A stretch of DNA of 64,000 nt from Pyrocephalus nanus (Eukaryota > Chordata > Aves > Passeriformes > Tyrannidae), in assembly GCA_038380795.1 (NCBI GenBank), contig CM076263.1:12886709-12950708 (forward strand). The letters are read 5' to 3'. The position numbers were made by a program, and so were the translations under genes. Positions 35,702-48,100 of this stretch are shown here, piece by piece. The notes below the pieces were generated by a model. That model saw only the letters and a list, made by a program, of their open reading frames with translations, was not told the DNA's origin and made no database searches. How positions within the stretch are numbered: position 1 is the stretch's first letter; each line of letters opens with the position of its first letter.

Positions 35702-36145
35702 CAAGTCTCTAAAAGATAAGAGAAAATTCCGGACAATAGGTCCAAAATGAATATTCCCTACAATATCTCAAATCATATCACAGGGGAATTATGAGAGTAT
35801 TGACCTCTGGCAGTAATTGGGATCATATGTTTTTCCTAAACAGCATCTTCTATTGTCACTCTCAGAGGGAGAGCACTGGATGTAAATGAATCATTGATCT
35901 GACACAATAAGATGTTTCTTATGATGGAAATTAAACCAACACTGTACTTGGGATATGAACTTAAAAATCAGGCTGTCGCAATTATTTTGTGCAAGGCTGT
36001 ATATTTTTATTTAGTATCTTAGTTTTCCTTTCTTAATAAGGTACTTTGCAAGTGGTTATCTGTAAGCTTATCATTCCTAAACCAAGAAAGATCAAAATAA
36101 ATTTTAAAAATAAATATTATTTTTTTTCCCAAATAAATTATGAAG

Positions 36146-36233
36146 GGAAGGATCTTCTCGCAATGTTGCCCTTAGTGAGGCTGGGGGAAAATTTGGAATA
36201 TCTCCTTGCCCACATGAGAAACTCAGATATCAG
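36146..36233 (+). other. weak candidate exon
   Basis: An open stretch encodes DLLAMLPLVRLGENLEYLLA and a few further residues. It ends at a good donor-like site, ATATCAG followed by GTAATT (GT at 36234). Upstream, a T/C run (36119-36130) is followed after 15 bases by AAG (36143-36145) as a possible acceptor, which is suboptimal. Its amino-acid composition looks more protein-like than most chance frames here, but I do not recognise the protein. It could equally be a chance open frame. Confidence 0.15.
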
Positions 36234-36801
36234 GTAATTATTTTTAAACTATCATACAAAGACTACTTCTATTATTATTCTTCCATAGAAGGGCTTGCCA
36301 GTTATACTGTATTTCGTGTTGATGCCCTGCTATTTGGCTTAGATGCATATTTGCCTACTGTAGTTACCCTCCTTTTGTCTAAGTCCTTTTTCACTATCAC
36401 AGTGATCTTTGAAATGTCCCAGAGATTAGCAAGAAAGCTGCAAAAATTGTAAAACTGGAAAAGCACATGATTTCATTTAAATATTCATCCAAAAAATTTT
36501 ATGTTAATGGAAGAGTTCCAGCTTCCAATAAGAAAGTGAATGAACTCAAGAAATCTATCAGTTTTGACCAGTTGAAGCTGGGACTGTCCTCAGTTGAGTG
36601 ATCTGAACCTATGTCTCTCATTTTGTGAGATCAATATGATGAAATGTGTTTCTATTTTTCCAGGAAAAAATACTTTGTAACATTCCAAACAGTTTTAGGA
36701 CTATTAAAATCAGATAATTTTTTTTTTTAAATGTATCATTCCACAGTAGTTTTTCATTTTTTCCACATAATATATCCATAAAGGTCTCTCTAAAATTAAG
36801 T

Positions 36802-37877
36802 TAGAATGATAGAATGGCCTTAATGTGAAGTTATCTTAAAGATCACTTAGTTCCAACACCCCTGCCATGGGCAGGAACACCTTTCACTAGACCAAGTTGC
36901 TCAGAGCTCCATCCAACCTGGCCTTGAACACTTTAAGGGATGGGGCAACTCTGAGCAACCTGTTCCAGTGCCTCATCACCCTCACAGTAAAGAATTTCTT
37001 CCTAATAGCTAATCTAAACCTATTTTCTTTTAGTTTCAACCCATTCCTCTTGTCCTGTCTCTACATGCCCCTTTAAAAAGTCCCTCTCCAACTTTCTTGC
37101 TGGCTTCCTTCAGGCAGTGAAAGGCCACAATGAGGTCACCCTAAAGCCTTTTCTCTTGCAGGCTCAACAATCCCAATCCTCTCCACCTCTTATAGGAGAG
37201 GTCCTCTATCCATCTAATCAGCTTGGTGACCCTCCTCTGGACTTGCTCCAACAAGCCGATGTCCCTCCTGTGCTGGGAACCCCAGAGCTGGATGCAGTTC
37301 TCCACATGGGGTCTCACCAGAGTGGGGTAGAGGGGCAGAATCACCTCTCTCAACCTGCTGCCCACACTGCTCTGGATGCAGCCCAGGACACATTTGGCTT
37401 TCTGGGCTGTAAGTGGCATGGTCAGTTTATGTCCAGCCTCTCACCCACCAGCACCCCTAAATCCTTCTCTCCAGGACTGCTCTCAATCTGCTCATACCCC
37501 AGCCTGTGTTGATACTGGGGGTCACCCCAACCCAGATGAAGGGGCAGATCCATAGGCCCACTTCTCAAGCTTTTTCAGGTTCCATCCTTCAAATGGGTCA
37601 ACAGCACCACTCAGCTTGGTGTCATTTGCAAACTTCCTGAAGGTGCACTCAATCCCTTCATCTAAGTAATTAATGAAGATATTAAACAACACTGGTCCCA
37701 GTATGGACTCCCCAGGGACACCACTTGTCACTGATGTCCATCATGACTCTGAGATGTTAACCACTACCCTCTGGATGGGACCATCCAACTTTTTTCTTGC
37801 CCAATAGCCCACTAAAGAGTCTAATTCAGAGGGAAGGATGTTGTTGGGAATCACTAAATTGGTCAGACAGGGCTTAA
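36802..37877 (-). mobile_element. CR1 LINE, older subfamily, 5'-truncated
   Basis: Begins with the reverse complement of a CR1 3' end (TAGAATGATAGAATGG, then CCTGCCATGGGCAGGAACAC). It continues through the reverse complement of the ORF2 C-terminus and reverse transcriptase up to about 37877, where GGTCAGACAGGGCTT is the last recognisable part. Several internal deletions shorten it. The subfamily resembles the one at 1175-3590 and differs from the younger copies at 9.2 and 18.4 kb. Confidence 0.92.
37141..37731 (-). pseudogene. CR1 ORF2 reverse transcriptase remnant with altered active site
   Basis: On the minus strand 37731-37522 encodes [18 protein letters not shown] and KFANDTK. The family's FADD catalytic box is FAND here, so one of the two metal-binding aspartates is replaced by asparagine (GAC or GAT to AAT). 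A later frame (37419-37141) carries [20 protein letters not shown] and [11 protein letters not shown]. Frames are broken between these blocks and about 30 codons after FAND are lost. The active-site change is most simply decay. Confidence 0.88.
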
Positions 37878-38441
37878 AGTTTCACTATTAATGTATACAT
37901 GAGTCTAAAAAAACCTAATAAACACTGAATTAGTTCAATTCTGAGTAACAGATTTCCTCTGTTTGACAGAGAATTAATACAAGAAAAATGCTTAATGGGT
38001 TGTACTTGCTAATGGCATTGAACTTTACCATCCCAAATTAAACATCATTTTACAGTCTGTGCTTCTAGCCCAGAACCCACTTGGTGGCCTAAACTTTCTT
38101 GAGCCAAGAAAATGTCTTCAAGATGATTTGGTTTGATTTTAAGAGCAAAAGCGGATCCTTAATGTGTACCACATGATAATTCTTTAAACAATTACAAGCA
38201 AAAAATGATGGAAAGCTGGCTCAAGCTGTGCTCCATACTTTGTTGAAGAACGTTTTATTGAATAGGAAGGAACTTGGAGATCTTCCACTAGAAAAGAGAG
38301 ATCTTGAAACATGGAGCTCTTGAAAACAAACTAAATTTAAAAAAAATTTCTTGAAAGAAAATTACAGAGTTTGAATGTCACTTATTATTCATTTATACCA
38401 GTGAGGACATTTTGTGCTTTGATTCTGTGTCAGTGCTGATT
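37878..38441. other. unassigned sequence
   Basis: No gene or repeat recognised between the CR1 copy and the following LTR. Confidence 0.5.
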
Positions 38442-39000
38442 TGCTGTTTTTGAGTGGTGTAGAGTTAATTTTCTTTACAATAAGTTGTATGGGGCTGTGT
38501 TTTGTATTTGTGCCGGAGACAGTGTTGATAATACAAGAATACTTTCATTGTCACTGAGCAGTGCTTGCACAGAGCCAAGGCCTTTTCTGCTCCTCATCCT
38601 AGCCCACCAGTAAGGAGGCTTGGGGGCACAAGAAGCTGGAAGGGGACACAGCTGGCCTCAAATTCCATAATTCCTACATGGTAATTTGACAATTCCCATA
38701 CAGTGTCATGCTCAGCATACAAAGCTGGAGGAAGAAGGAGAAAGAGGGAACATTCAGAGTGATGGCGTGATGGTTGCTCCTTTCCTGGGGATCCTGAAGT
38801 CCTGACTTCCTACGGGAAGAGGTAAATGAATTCCTTGTTTTGTTTTGCTTGTGTGTGTGGCTTCTGCTTTCCCTCTAAAACTGTCTTTATCTCAGCTCAT
38901 GAGTTTTGTCACTTTTACCCTTCTGATTTGTCTTCCCCACCCCACTGGGCAGAAGTAAGCAGCTGCATGGGGCTGAGTTGTCAGCTGGGTTTAAACTACA
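38442..39000 (+). mobile_element. solo LTR of an avian endogenous retrovirus (ERVL-like family)
   Basis: About 560 bp match, in order, an abundant avian LTR that I know. GTAGAGTTAATTTTCTTT lies near the start and GTGTTGATAATACAAGAATA follows. A degraded TATA region (CTCAGCATACAAAGCTGG, 38711-38728) precedes a GGAAGAAGGAG purine stretch. Then come TGAATTCCTTGTTTTG, CTGTCTTTATCTCAGCTCAT and the end GGGTTTAAACTACA. It has TG...CA borders as placed, but the left border is uncertain by a few bases and I see no matching target-site duplication. No internal retroviral sequence adjoins it. Promoter and polyadenylation signals are mutated. Confidence 0.85.
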
Positions 39001-40607
39001 AAAGCTGAAAATCAAGGCAGAGGTAAAAAGGAGTGACATGGGATGAAATCATGGTCAAATAAAAGTTATTTGAATTAAAGCAAACTCAGCTAATTACACT
39101 GTATTGTGAAATGTTCTTTGAGAGGTCTTTGACTGAACTAAGCAAGTTCTTGGCAAGAATTTGGAGTTCAGCTCTGACTCGTCAATAACCCTGCTCCACA
39201 GGAGTTTGTTGTTGAATTTAGGATCATTCAGTTATCTGTACCATAATTTTTAAGACAATGCTGCTGTCAGTGGATGAGATGTTTCCTCACTTTTCAGACA
39301 AAATTGTAGGTCAAGAGTTTAGCTGAAAGTTAAGTGTATTCTTGTATAAATGGGTCTCTTCAGCTTCTTCCTGTCATTGCAAAGCATCACCTCAACAATG
39401 AAGCTCTTGTAGATGAGGTCTCTTCACAAAGTTATTTTGCTTTATATAGAATTTTCTAGTGAAGGAACAGCACAGAGGTAACTGAAAGACTTCTACTGGG
39501 AAAAGAAGAAGAAGAAATGGTTAATTCTGCTGCTTGTGAACACTCAGAAGTAAAGCTGAAGCAATCAATTTTGCCTTAAAAAACTCTCTTTGATATCTAT
39601 TTTTAGTTTTACCCCACAGGCAAAGTAGATGGAAACACACTTGGAAAAGAAATATTTCCTGCATGTAGAAGGCAAATATTATTCCTGTGAGAACCTGTTT
39701 AGAACTGGCTAGAAAGTTTATACATACTCTGCCTGTGCAATTACTTTTTTACTACATTTTTGAAAGATTAGCTGAAAATGAAATTTCAACATAAACTCAT
39801 ATGGAATTTTCCATCCCTTTTTGTCAGTTCTTCTAGTCAGTTTTGTTGATGTAAATCTATAAGGGACTGTAAAATGCCCTCTTCACTTTTCCTGGACAGA
39901 TGATTCATGTGTGAGTAACTGAGATCTGTGTTGCAAATGGCAAGATTGATATGGACCTCACTGACCCTCACAGCATATGCCTTGGAGGGTTTCTATGTGC
40001 ATACATAGTGGGCATTTGAACTGTTAAATATCCAGATGTCTAGATGACTGCACAGTCATACAGCCAGCAGCAAAACCAGGTTGGTCTGAAAATGCAAAAT
40101 TGTGTGCAGAAGTAGGCAGGTTTCTCCAGGTGGCAAAATAGCAAACAATAGACCTTTGAGACTGATGAGATGTGAAGGGTGAGGAAAGCTGAAACATGAA
40201 AGTGGTAATGGAACAGATAAGGAGCCTACAGAATGGGGGGGAGGCAAAATACCTCTATTAGTGGAAGGGGGGAAATGACTTACGGTCCTAACCTGTTAAA
40301 AGCAGATTTAACCAAGTATGGATTATTTTCTTCTCTCCATTTTTTTAATGAATTCTTGCTTTTTAATACCATACAGAGCACTGGTAACAAAGAACTATGT
40401 AGAAATACTGTGTGTGCCTCATATAGAAAACCATGTTTGCAGCCCCTGTTGGAGTTAGAATTCCAGGACTGGACTAATCGCTAAGCTGCACCGGCTTTCA
40501 AATGGTGGTCTAGTGTTACATTCTGTCTGCCACTTATACCAGAGAGCAGACATGAAATGTACCCAAAAGAGTACACATATTTTTGTTCCAACATCAATCA
40601 AAGTTCA
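39001..40607. other. unassigned sequence between two LTRs
   Basis: No retroviral coding similarity was seen, and the flanking LTRs are in opposite orientation, so this is not a provirus interior. Nothing else recognised. Confidence 0.55.
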
Positions 40608-41190
40608 TGTCACAGTTTAACCCCCTCACAGCAGCACTCTCTCCCTCTTGCAGAAATGGGGGTCAGAATCAGAATGGTAAAAGCAAAAAAATTCATGGGC
40701 TGAGATAAAGACAGTTTGATAGGGAAAGCAAGAGCCATGCAACCAAGCAAAGCAAAACAAGGGATTCATTCAGTCACCATTCCTCATGGGCAGGTAACTT
40801 TTCAGACATCCCAAGAAGAGCAGAACTCAATCACATGTAAGAAACGACAATCACTCTGAACGTTGCACTCAAATGCTGTCACTCTGAATGTCTCACCCTC
40901 TTTCCTTCTTCTTTCCCCCAGTTCTATATGCTGAGTATAATGCCATGTGGATTGGAATGTCCCTATTGGAAGCTGGGGCCAACTGTCATGGTACCCTCCT
41001 AGCCTCCTGTGCCTCCTCACTGGTGGGGTGGGATGAGAAGCAGAAGAGGCCTTGGCTCTGAGCAAGCACTGCTCGGTGATAAGGTAAGCATTCTTGTATT
41101 ATCAACACTGTTTCTGTCACAAATACAAAGCACAGTCCCATACTTGCTACTATGGAGGAATTTAAGTATACCACAGCCAATGCCAGTACA
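40608..41190 (-). mobile_element. solo LTR, same family as 38442-39000, opposite strand
   Basis: 583 bp from TGTCACAGTTTAACCCC to CCAGTACA. Read on the minus strand it starts TGTACTGGCATTGGCTG and contains a TATA-like CTCAGCATATAGAACTGG (40919-40936). Next is a purine-rich GGGGGAAAGAAGAAGG, then CATTCAGAGTGACAGCAT, CTTGTTTTGCTTTGC, AAACTGTCTTTATCTCAGC, and it ends GGTTAAACTGTGACA. These blocks occur in the same order in the plus-strand copy. The borders have TG...CA; the five bases outside (GTTCA and GTCTT) do not match convincingly. There is no coding region. Confidence 0.88.
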
Positions 41191-44100
41191 GTCTTAAAGA
41201 TGTTTAACCTTATTCAGTATCCATATGATGTAAAATAATATTCCACAAGGAACACAGATACTCCAGAATCATGTTTTATGTCGCATTGTGCCATTTGAAC
41301 ATTTTCAAGTTGCTCATATTTTTCTGAAACTACTTTATATTAAGGATCAGTAAGCTGGTTTTATCAAAGTTACACAAACTCTAAACTTCATAGACCTTCC
41401 TGTGAGACTAGTAACATACTTCAGTTTGATAGTCAGTCAGACTGCCTGCTCAGTTGCTAATTACAATGAATAAACATTTCTGCTATGCTGGACATAGCGT
41501 CCTACTGTTTTGACCAAGAAATCAGGCTTATACTTAGATTATATACCAGGTTTCCAATGTCTTTGCCTGTATCATCTAAGACAAGGGTTTCTTATCTTTG
41601 CTAGTGCCTTGTTTAAGACATCTGAATTGAAAATGCAACTATCAAAATGAAGATTAAAACAATCCCTACTGTCTTAGTCATCAGATACACTTTTTACGGG
41701 AATGGAAAGGGCTTAGACTTTCTTGTTGGAGTGGTGAAAAGGATCCAAAGGGCTGAAGAAAGTTTTGCTCATAGTCTTACCCATAACCATCTTGGAAACA
41801 TAGCAGAGGTAACATAAGGTTTCTGAATATTTGGTGCTACCTTCTGATACAGCTGGAGCTTCTTCAAGTAGCCAGACTGCCCCATGTCTATATAAAGGTC
41901 CTGTCTAAGCTTCTAAAAATTCACTGTTAAGGCACTGTTCTGGGAGGCTGAAAAAAAATGTAGGCTGAATATACCTACACCATTTTTTCCAGAGCCTTTA
42001 GTTTGTGTCCAGTAACATTTTGTCTTGAATAGCCGATACTTTTTTTCCTATATTAAGATACCAGATCGCCTTTGCCTACATAAACTCAATTATGATGTTC
42101 TCTGAAAACAGCTCTCAAGTAGAGAGGTCTAAGATCTCTTAGTTTCTCCCTGTTAACTGTCAAAGTCTCAATTTGTCTCTACTTCAGGTTTATGATAGGA
42201 AGGTGGGGCTTTGTTCAAGGTTGTATAATAAATATATGCATGATCACATAAATATATGCATACAACATTAGAAGGTCCTTCAGGAAGTTAGTATTACTTT
42301 CAGAATTGGGGTCAAAGCATATTATCATACTCTTCCAACTTCATAAAATGAATAATTAATACATTAATTAATAAATTTAAATCCCAAATATGCAAAGGTA
42401 AATAGTCTATTTCAGAAAATATCCTATCTTCAATGCTGAGATGACAAGCAACTGCCATCATGGATACCAACATGTATAACTCTTTTGAGAGCATAGGAAT
42501 ACCCAGATACCTCTGGTAATCTGCAATCTTCTTTTGAGACAATGCCATTTAGAGTTATACCTTCTGGTATAACTAAAAAGGAAACATTTGATTCTCTAAG
42601 AGGGCAATAGAAGTCATCAGCCCTTAATGGGCAGCCAGACAAAAACTGGGATCAGTTATCAGAGCTTCTCCTCACAGAAGATTTAGTGGTCTCACTGGGG
42701 AGAGATGGCAGGAAGGAGCTCCCTTCAGGGTTTGTGGTTTAAAATGACTCTGACTACTTCAGGTTTGCTATCCAGTCTTGGTTTTAGGGAACACTGACAT
42801 TCAGATCTGGTAGGGGATTGCATGCAAACAGAACAAAGCAGAAGCAGGTAAAATCTCTTTGCATGAGTATTCAAATCTGATGCCTACCACTGCACTTTAA
42901 CAGAGGCCCAAAGGATCACTTGGACATTGCACAACCCCAATAGTATTAGACAGGCTCATGCAGACCAACAATACAGCCTTCCGGGTGCTGCCAGTATCTG
43001 AAGTTAAGGGGTTTGTGGCTGTAACTTCCAGGAATTGCAGGCAAGCTCCAGGAGAAGGGATAAGGGACTACTGCTTTTTACTGTACTTGCCAGACTTTCA
43101 AGAGTTGGGGGATTTTTTTGTGCTATAGAATGTATTTTATTTTATTTTATTTTATTTTAACAGGAAATGGATAGGCATAAAAAAGTTTAGTTTGTCTACT
43201 TTCCAGGAAGTTAAACTTTCCCATGGCCCAGCCTTACGTTCACTGCAATTGATGTTGTTGTTTTGTTTTGGTTAAAGAAGCCACTGCTCTGTGAGGCTGC
43301 AGCAAGAGCACACAAAAATTCATCTCCTTACTTTTTGAGAATTCACCCAGTGGCTGCTTGGAAAGTGAGTGTTTGATATGGTTTCCTAATGAAGACAAGA
43401 TACTTGTGAGCTTTTCTGGAGGAGGAAAAAGATTTTAGGAGTTAGCTCTCCAAGGATTAGTTAAATTTCCCTTTGACCTCTGTGAACAAACAAACTGTGG
43501 GTTTGGAGTCTAGCATCAGATTCACATGTTCATTAGGCTCCAGCTAGGTCTTTCAAGCTATTAGTTTCATAAAGGGTTGTTGCCATAACAAAGTTTTATG
43601 CATTGAACTATATGTTTGGGACAGACTGCTGCACAATTAGGGCAGCCAACAGGTGAAGCACAGGGCTTCACTTCAGCTCTTGGTGTTGGAAAAGCTGTGA
43701 AGTCTGCATGACTTTCCATGAACAGAATGAAAGAGGGAATCCAGGGAATTTAAACCCTGTCATAGTGTGCTGCAGCCAAACAGTCATTGAAGAAGGAAGA
43801 TAGACAATGGCAGTCCAAAATCCTCTGTAAGATGGTGAGAAAGGAAGTAGAGGGCAACACTAAACACTTTTTAATTGGTTTAATAGAATAATCTGTAATA
43901 TTTCTGCAGGGAAATATGGCAGTATTTAAAATTAGAGCTGTGGGAACTCAGTGGGGGGAAATCCACCTGGCAATAAACTTTCATTACTTTTGGTTTTAGT
44001 TTTTCTTTTTTTAAGAAACTGAAAATGTCTTTTAACTTTGTGAAGATGAAGACAGACAATATAAATCCCTGTAGTGATTTTGCCCACCAGCCCATCCCTG

Positions 44101-44857
44101 GGGCTGAGGATGGTTTTTTCCAGGTGATTTCCGGACAAAAAGGCTAATCAAAAAGTTCAGTGACTCCTTTGCTAATTACATCTTTAAGAAAACGGAAGAG
44201 AAGACTGATATATAAAGGGGGGAGGAGTATTTCTGTAAATACATAGCACTTTTACTTAAGTAGAATTATTGTAGATATAGTTCTTTAGAAGTTTTGATTT
44301 TACTAGTAATCAACGTTCACATTGTTTTCGCTAAATCCTGTCTCTCTTTTGTCTGCATAAACCTTCTCTCTACTAGTAGTAATTGTGTGGGGGGTGTAAA
44401 AGCAATTGACCCAAAGCAAAACCACGACAATCCCACAGAGAATACAGATGTCAAAGAAAAAAAATAAAAACCAGTGATTACAAAGCCAAAGAGTGGGTCT
44501 TGATATTTTTTGTTGTCATTGAAGGAGATCATACAGAGTAAAAGCAATGTGGACATTAAAAGTCACAACCTTCGAGCTTGCTTGCTAGTTCATTTTTTTT
44601 TCTAACATAAATCAGGAACTGATTGCTGGTGAATTAATTTTTCAAAACAATTGCCCGCTTCCACTAAGTTCTTGCTGTGTTGAGCACTTTCCCATGATTA
44701 ACCTTAATTTTATTACATAATTTATTAAATTGTATTAAACATTGACTCTTTGCCAAATAAGAATGCTGGTGCTGCATATAAAGTAATTTGATAGTTTCTG
44801 TGTCAGAACCTTGAGGATTTCTGAATTTTCAAAGTCCATTCACAGGTTTTGTAGCTA
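41191..44857. other. unassigned AT-rich sequence
   Basis: No gene identified. There is a near direct repeat of ATAAATATATGCAT at about 42228-42262 and a pentanucleotide microsatellite listed separately. Open frames do not exceed about 80 codons. Confidence 0.5.
43133..43160 (+). repeat. (ATTTT)n microsatellite
   Basis: About five to six units of ATTTT. Confidence 0.9.
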
Positions 44858-45114
44858 TAGGGATAATGGTTTTAAGCTAAAAGAGGGTAGATTCAGACTG
44901 GATACAAGAATAAATCTTTTATGATGAAGGTGGTGAAACATTGGAACAGGTTGCTCAGAGAGGTGGTACATGCCCCTTCCCTAGAAATATTCAAGGTCAG
45001 GTTGTACTGGTCTCTGAGCAACCTGGTCCAGTTGAAGATGTCCCCAGCTGATTGCAGGGGGGTTGGACTAAGTAAACTTTAGAGGACCCTTCCAACACAA
45101 ATCATTCTATGATT
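44858..45114 (+). mobile_element. CR1 LINE 3' fragment
   Basis: Starts near ATGGTTTTAAGCTAAAAGAG and contains GTGGTGAAACATTGGAACAG and GTTGCTCAGAGAGGTGGTAC (end of ORF2). It ends with GGGGTTGGACTAAGTAAAC, CCCTTCCAACACAAATC and ATTCTATGATT. It is the last about 250 bp of a CR1 copy, close in type to the minus-strand copy at 36.8 kb. Confidence 0.92.
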
Positions 45115-48100
45115 TACTAACCATGGGACTCTAGCTGCAGAAGCCAACATAATTCAGAAAAACTCATCCTGCATTTTCTTTTATTAAGTGGGAGAAGAAG
45201 AGAGAAGAGAAACAGAGGTTTTGTTCAAAGACACAAAACTAATTAATAAGAGGATCATCTAAATGTCCTGAATGCCACAGCCCAAGAAGGTTAGGGTGTG
45301 TGGGTACTGGCATGAGTTAGATATTTCTCAGAAAGGGGTATGAAGTTTGTGGGTGTATGCTCTCAGTAACTGCAGTTGCAGAAAAAGAAGTGGGATCTAC
45401 CTTGAGTGTGCGTCATTCAGCCTATATGAATTCACCTTCTTGGGTAATTGAGTGATCTGAAAAATTTGTGTCCTTGACAGCTCTTTCCTCTGGTTAAAGA
45501 TTTGTGGGAATATTACAGAAAACACCTACAAGAGTTGGAAGTGTCACATCAGCAAAAATGATGCATTTAGACAGCAGTGGTGGAATGCACCCTACCATGG
45601 CAGTGCACTGGCTGCAGTATCTTGAGCACCTGTGACTGCCAAACTGATCTTTGAAACTTCCTGTGCGGTGGTTCACAAAACAGCAAATAGTCTGGTCAGT
45701 TATACAGGCAGAGTCATGTACATTTTGCCCTGTGGTTGTCCATACTGACTTACAGAATTACAGGAATGCAGCTGTTGGAAATCTCTGTTCTTCTGTTGAG
45801 GTCTCTGCATTCATTTCTGCCTTCAAGATGATGGTCTCCCACTGTGTGAAACAGGATGAAAGTCAAACTCTCACAGTCATAATATAATCTGATAGTTTCC
45901 AGTCAGCTCCAAACTAGGAGGAAAATATAGGAAAATGTTCTTAAACTGAGAAACAAAAACACAAAACAATGACAGCTGTGTACTATGGTGAAATTTAATT
46001 TAATTTTATGAAGAGTTGCTATAATGGCAGATTTAAAAGTGATAAATATTTTTCATATCTTTAGATGCCTTTAGATAAATCACAGTTAATATTTATATGG
46101 CTTTGGAAAACAAAATGAACCAAAACCCAAGTGAATCAGAACCCAGAGAAACTCTGTCAGAAAATCATTACCATAAATATAATGTCAAACATTTGTTAAA
46201 GAATTGATAGATCTTCATGTCATGTAAGTTGGGCCATGTTTCCAACAGACATTTCTGTTGGAGAAATAGATTCTGTGCTGTTTTGAAAGATCCACACTAA
46301 AGTGAAAGGTCTGGCTCCCAGAACCATGGTACTTCCTTGCTTACTTAATGCGTAAGTATGGCTTCCTAACAGTAGATTAAAAATAGCAGAACTTGGCTTT
46401 ATATATGGAAATACAAATTGCCATCATGGAAGGAGATCTTTCTGCGTTGGCGGTGTTATTTTGGATAGATTCTTTTATTAGATTTGGATAGATTCTTTGA
46501 TTATTATGGGGTTTTTTTTGGTTTGAGGTTTGTTTTTTGTTTTTCTTTTATCACAGCATGAGCCTCAAAAAGGCGTTGGCCTTTTATTTTAAGTGGAGGA
46601 AATGAAATGTAAATGGTGATACCATCTAAAACTGCTGAGAGCTGTCTGCTAAGTGGAGGCTAAAACTGAATAAGCAAGGTTCTAAAGTTAGGCACATATG
46701 TTCTCATCTCTGTTTTGGCATTTTCATAAGCTCACTCACATTCAAAGTGCCAAGATCCTCCTGATTGCATTAAGATAAATGGAAGTTGCATTTCTGAATA
46801 CCAACATTTTCCTGCCAAAAAGCATTTGCCCTGTCCTGGTTACTAGCAGACAGACAAACTACGGTAGACAATATCCTGACACTACTTGAAAATAAACTTA
46901 TTTTGCTGACAGAAGCATTCAGCTGTTCTCACGCAATCCATTTGCCTGGGTCATATATGTATGAGTCCGGTGGGCAATGTCTTGAGTCTAATTTTTTTCT
47001 CACAGTATCAGAATGTGAAAAAAAGTGTAATTTACATTGTGTAATTGAAAAATGAATTATATTTCTTTCACCCTGAGAAAACTTCTAGTGCAGTAAAAAC
47101 CCCAATAAAATTTTTCTAACCTCTAATAATAACTGACTGCTACTAGATGCATATAACATTAAATTACTAATTACAGATCTAGCCCCCTCATAGAATGTTG
47201 ACCTAATTAAAATATATCCATATCCTCTAAAACAAAAGAGGCAAAATGTGGTGATTTTAAATATGAAAAATGTTGTTTAAATGCATTTCTACCATGAGGA
47301 TATTGAAGAACTGCAGCAATACCCTGAGATTTTATGTTTGCAATTAAACACTGCAGAATAACCACTCATGTAGGGCCAAAAGAATCAAATCATTCCTACC
47401 TTATAATGTCCTAGCTTTAAAACAAGACTGCATTTTACTAAGTTTAGCAAGTCAGCACTTATATTTCCATCCTATAGAAAGTTCTAAAGAAGTAACAATA
47501 TGAAAATATCCTGATTTCCATATTCATAAAAGCTTAAAGGCATGTAAAGTGGCTCTTTCTGCCACCAGTTTTCTCTTTTGTGGTTTACCACCAGTTAAAT
47601 CACAAATAGGTTTTACTTCTGAATAATTATTTTCAGCTCCCTTCGTGGGAAGAGGTGCCAAAGAAAATAGTATGAGACTGATGTTTATGGGGGCCTGGAC
47701 AAGGTGAAGAGGCATATTCACTGTCAGCAAGGGGAAAGTACAGTGTCTAACTTAGCCAAGTCAAGATGAGGATTCCTTGAGTTCTGAGTATCAGACTAAA
47801 ATGGGCTTCATCAGGTGATTCAAGAAGATCTGCACTCCTAACTGTCCCACATTGCCTTCTAGACAGTTCAATCCATTGACTCTCTATGAAGAAACTTGAT
47901 ATCCATATCCTTTCTCTATCCCACTAAAGAGAGTGCTGAATATTACTGGTTTTAAGTACGTTTTTGATATCCCTTTATAGTACTTTGATAAATTATTTTG
48001 GGGTGGCAAAAGAAATTGATTCACTTCAAACTAGAACCTCCAAAGAATGTATGAGCCAACCTATTTGGTGTGTGTCTCATGGGCAACATTACGCATAACT

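Larger units (their letters stand above)
35001..36801. other. unassigned AT-rich sequence
   Basis: Contains an AT microsatellite, a poly-T run and a weak candidate exon, listed separately. No gene identified. Confidence 0.5.

Noticed and set aside
39001..40607. provirus interior between two LTRs
   Set aside because: The LTRs are in opposite orientation and the intervening sequence shows no retroviral coding similarity.
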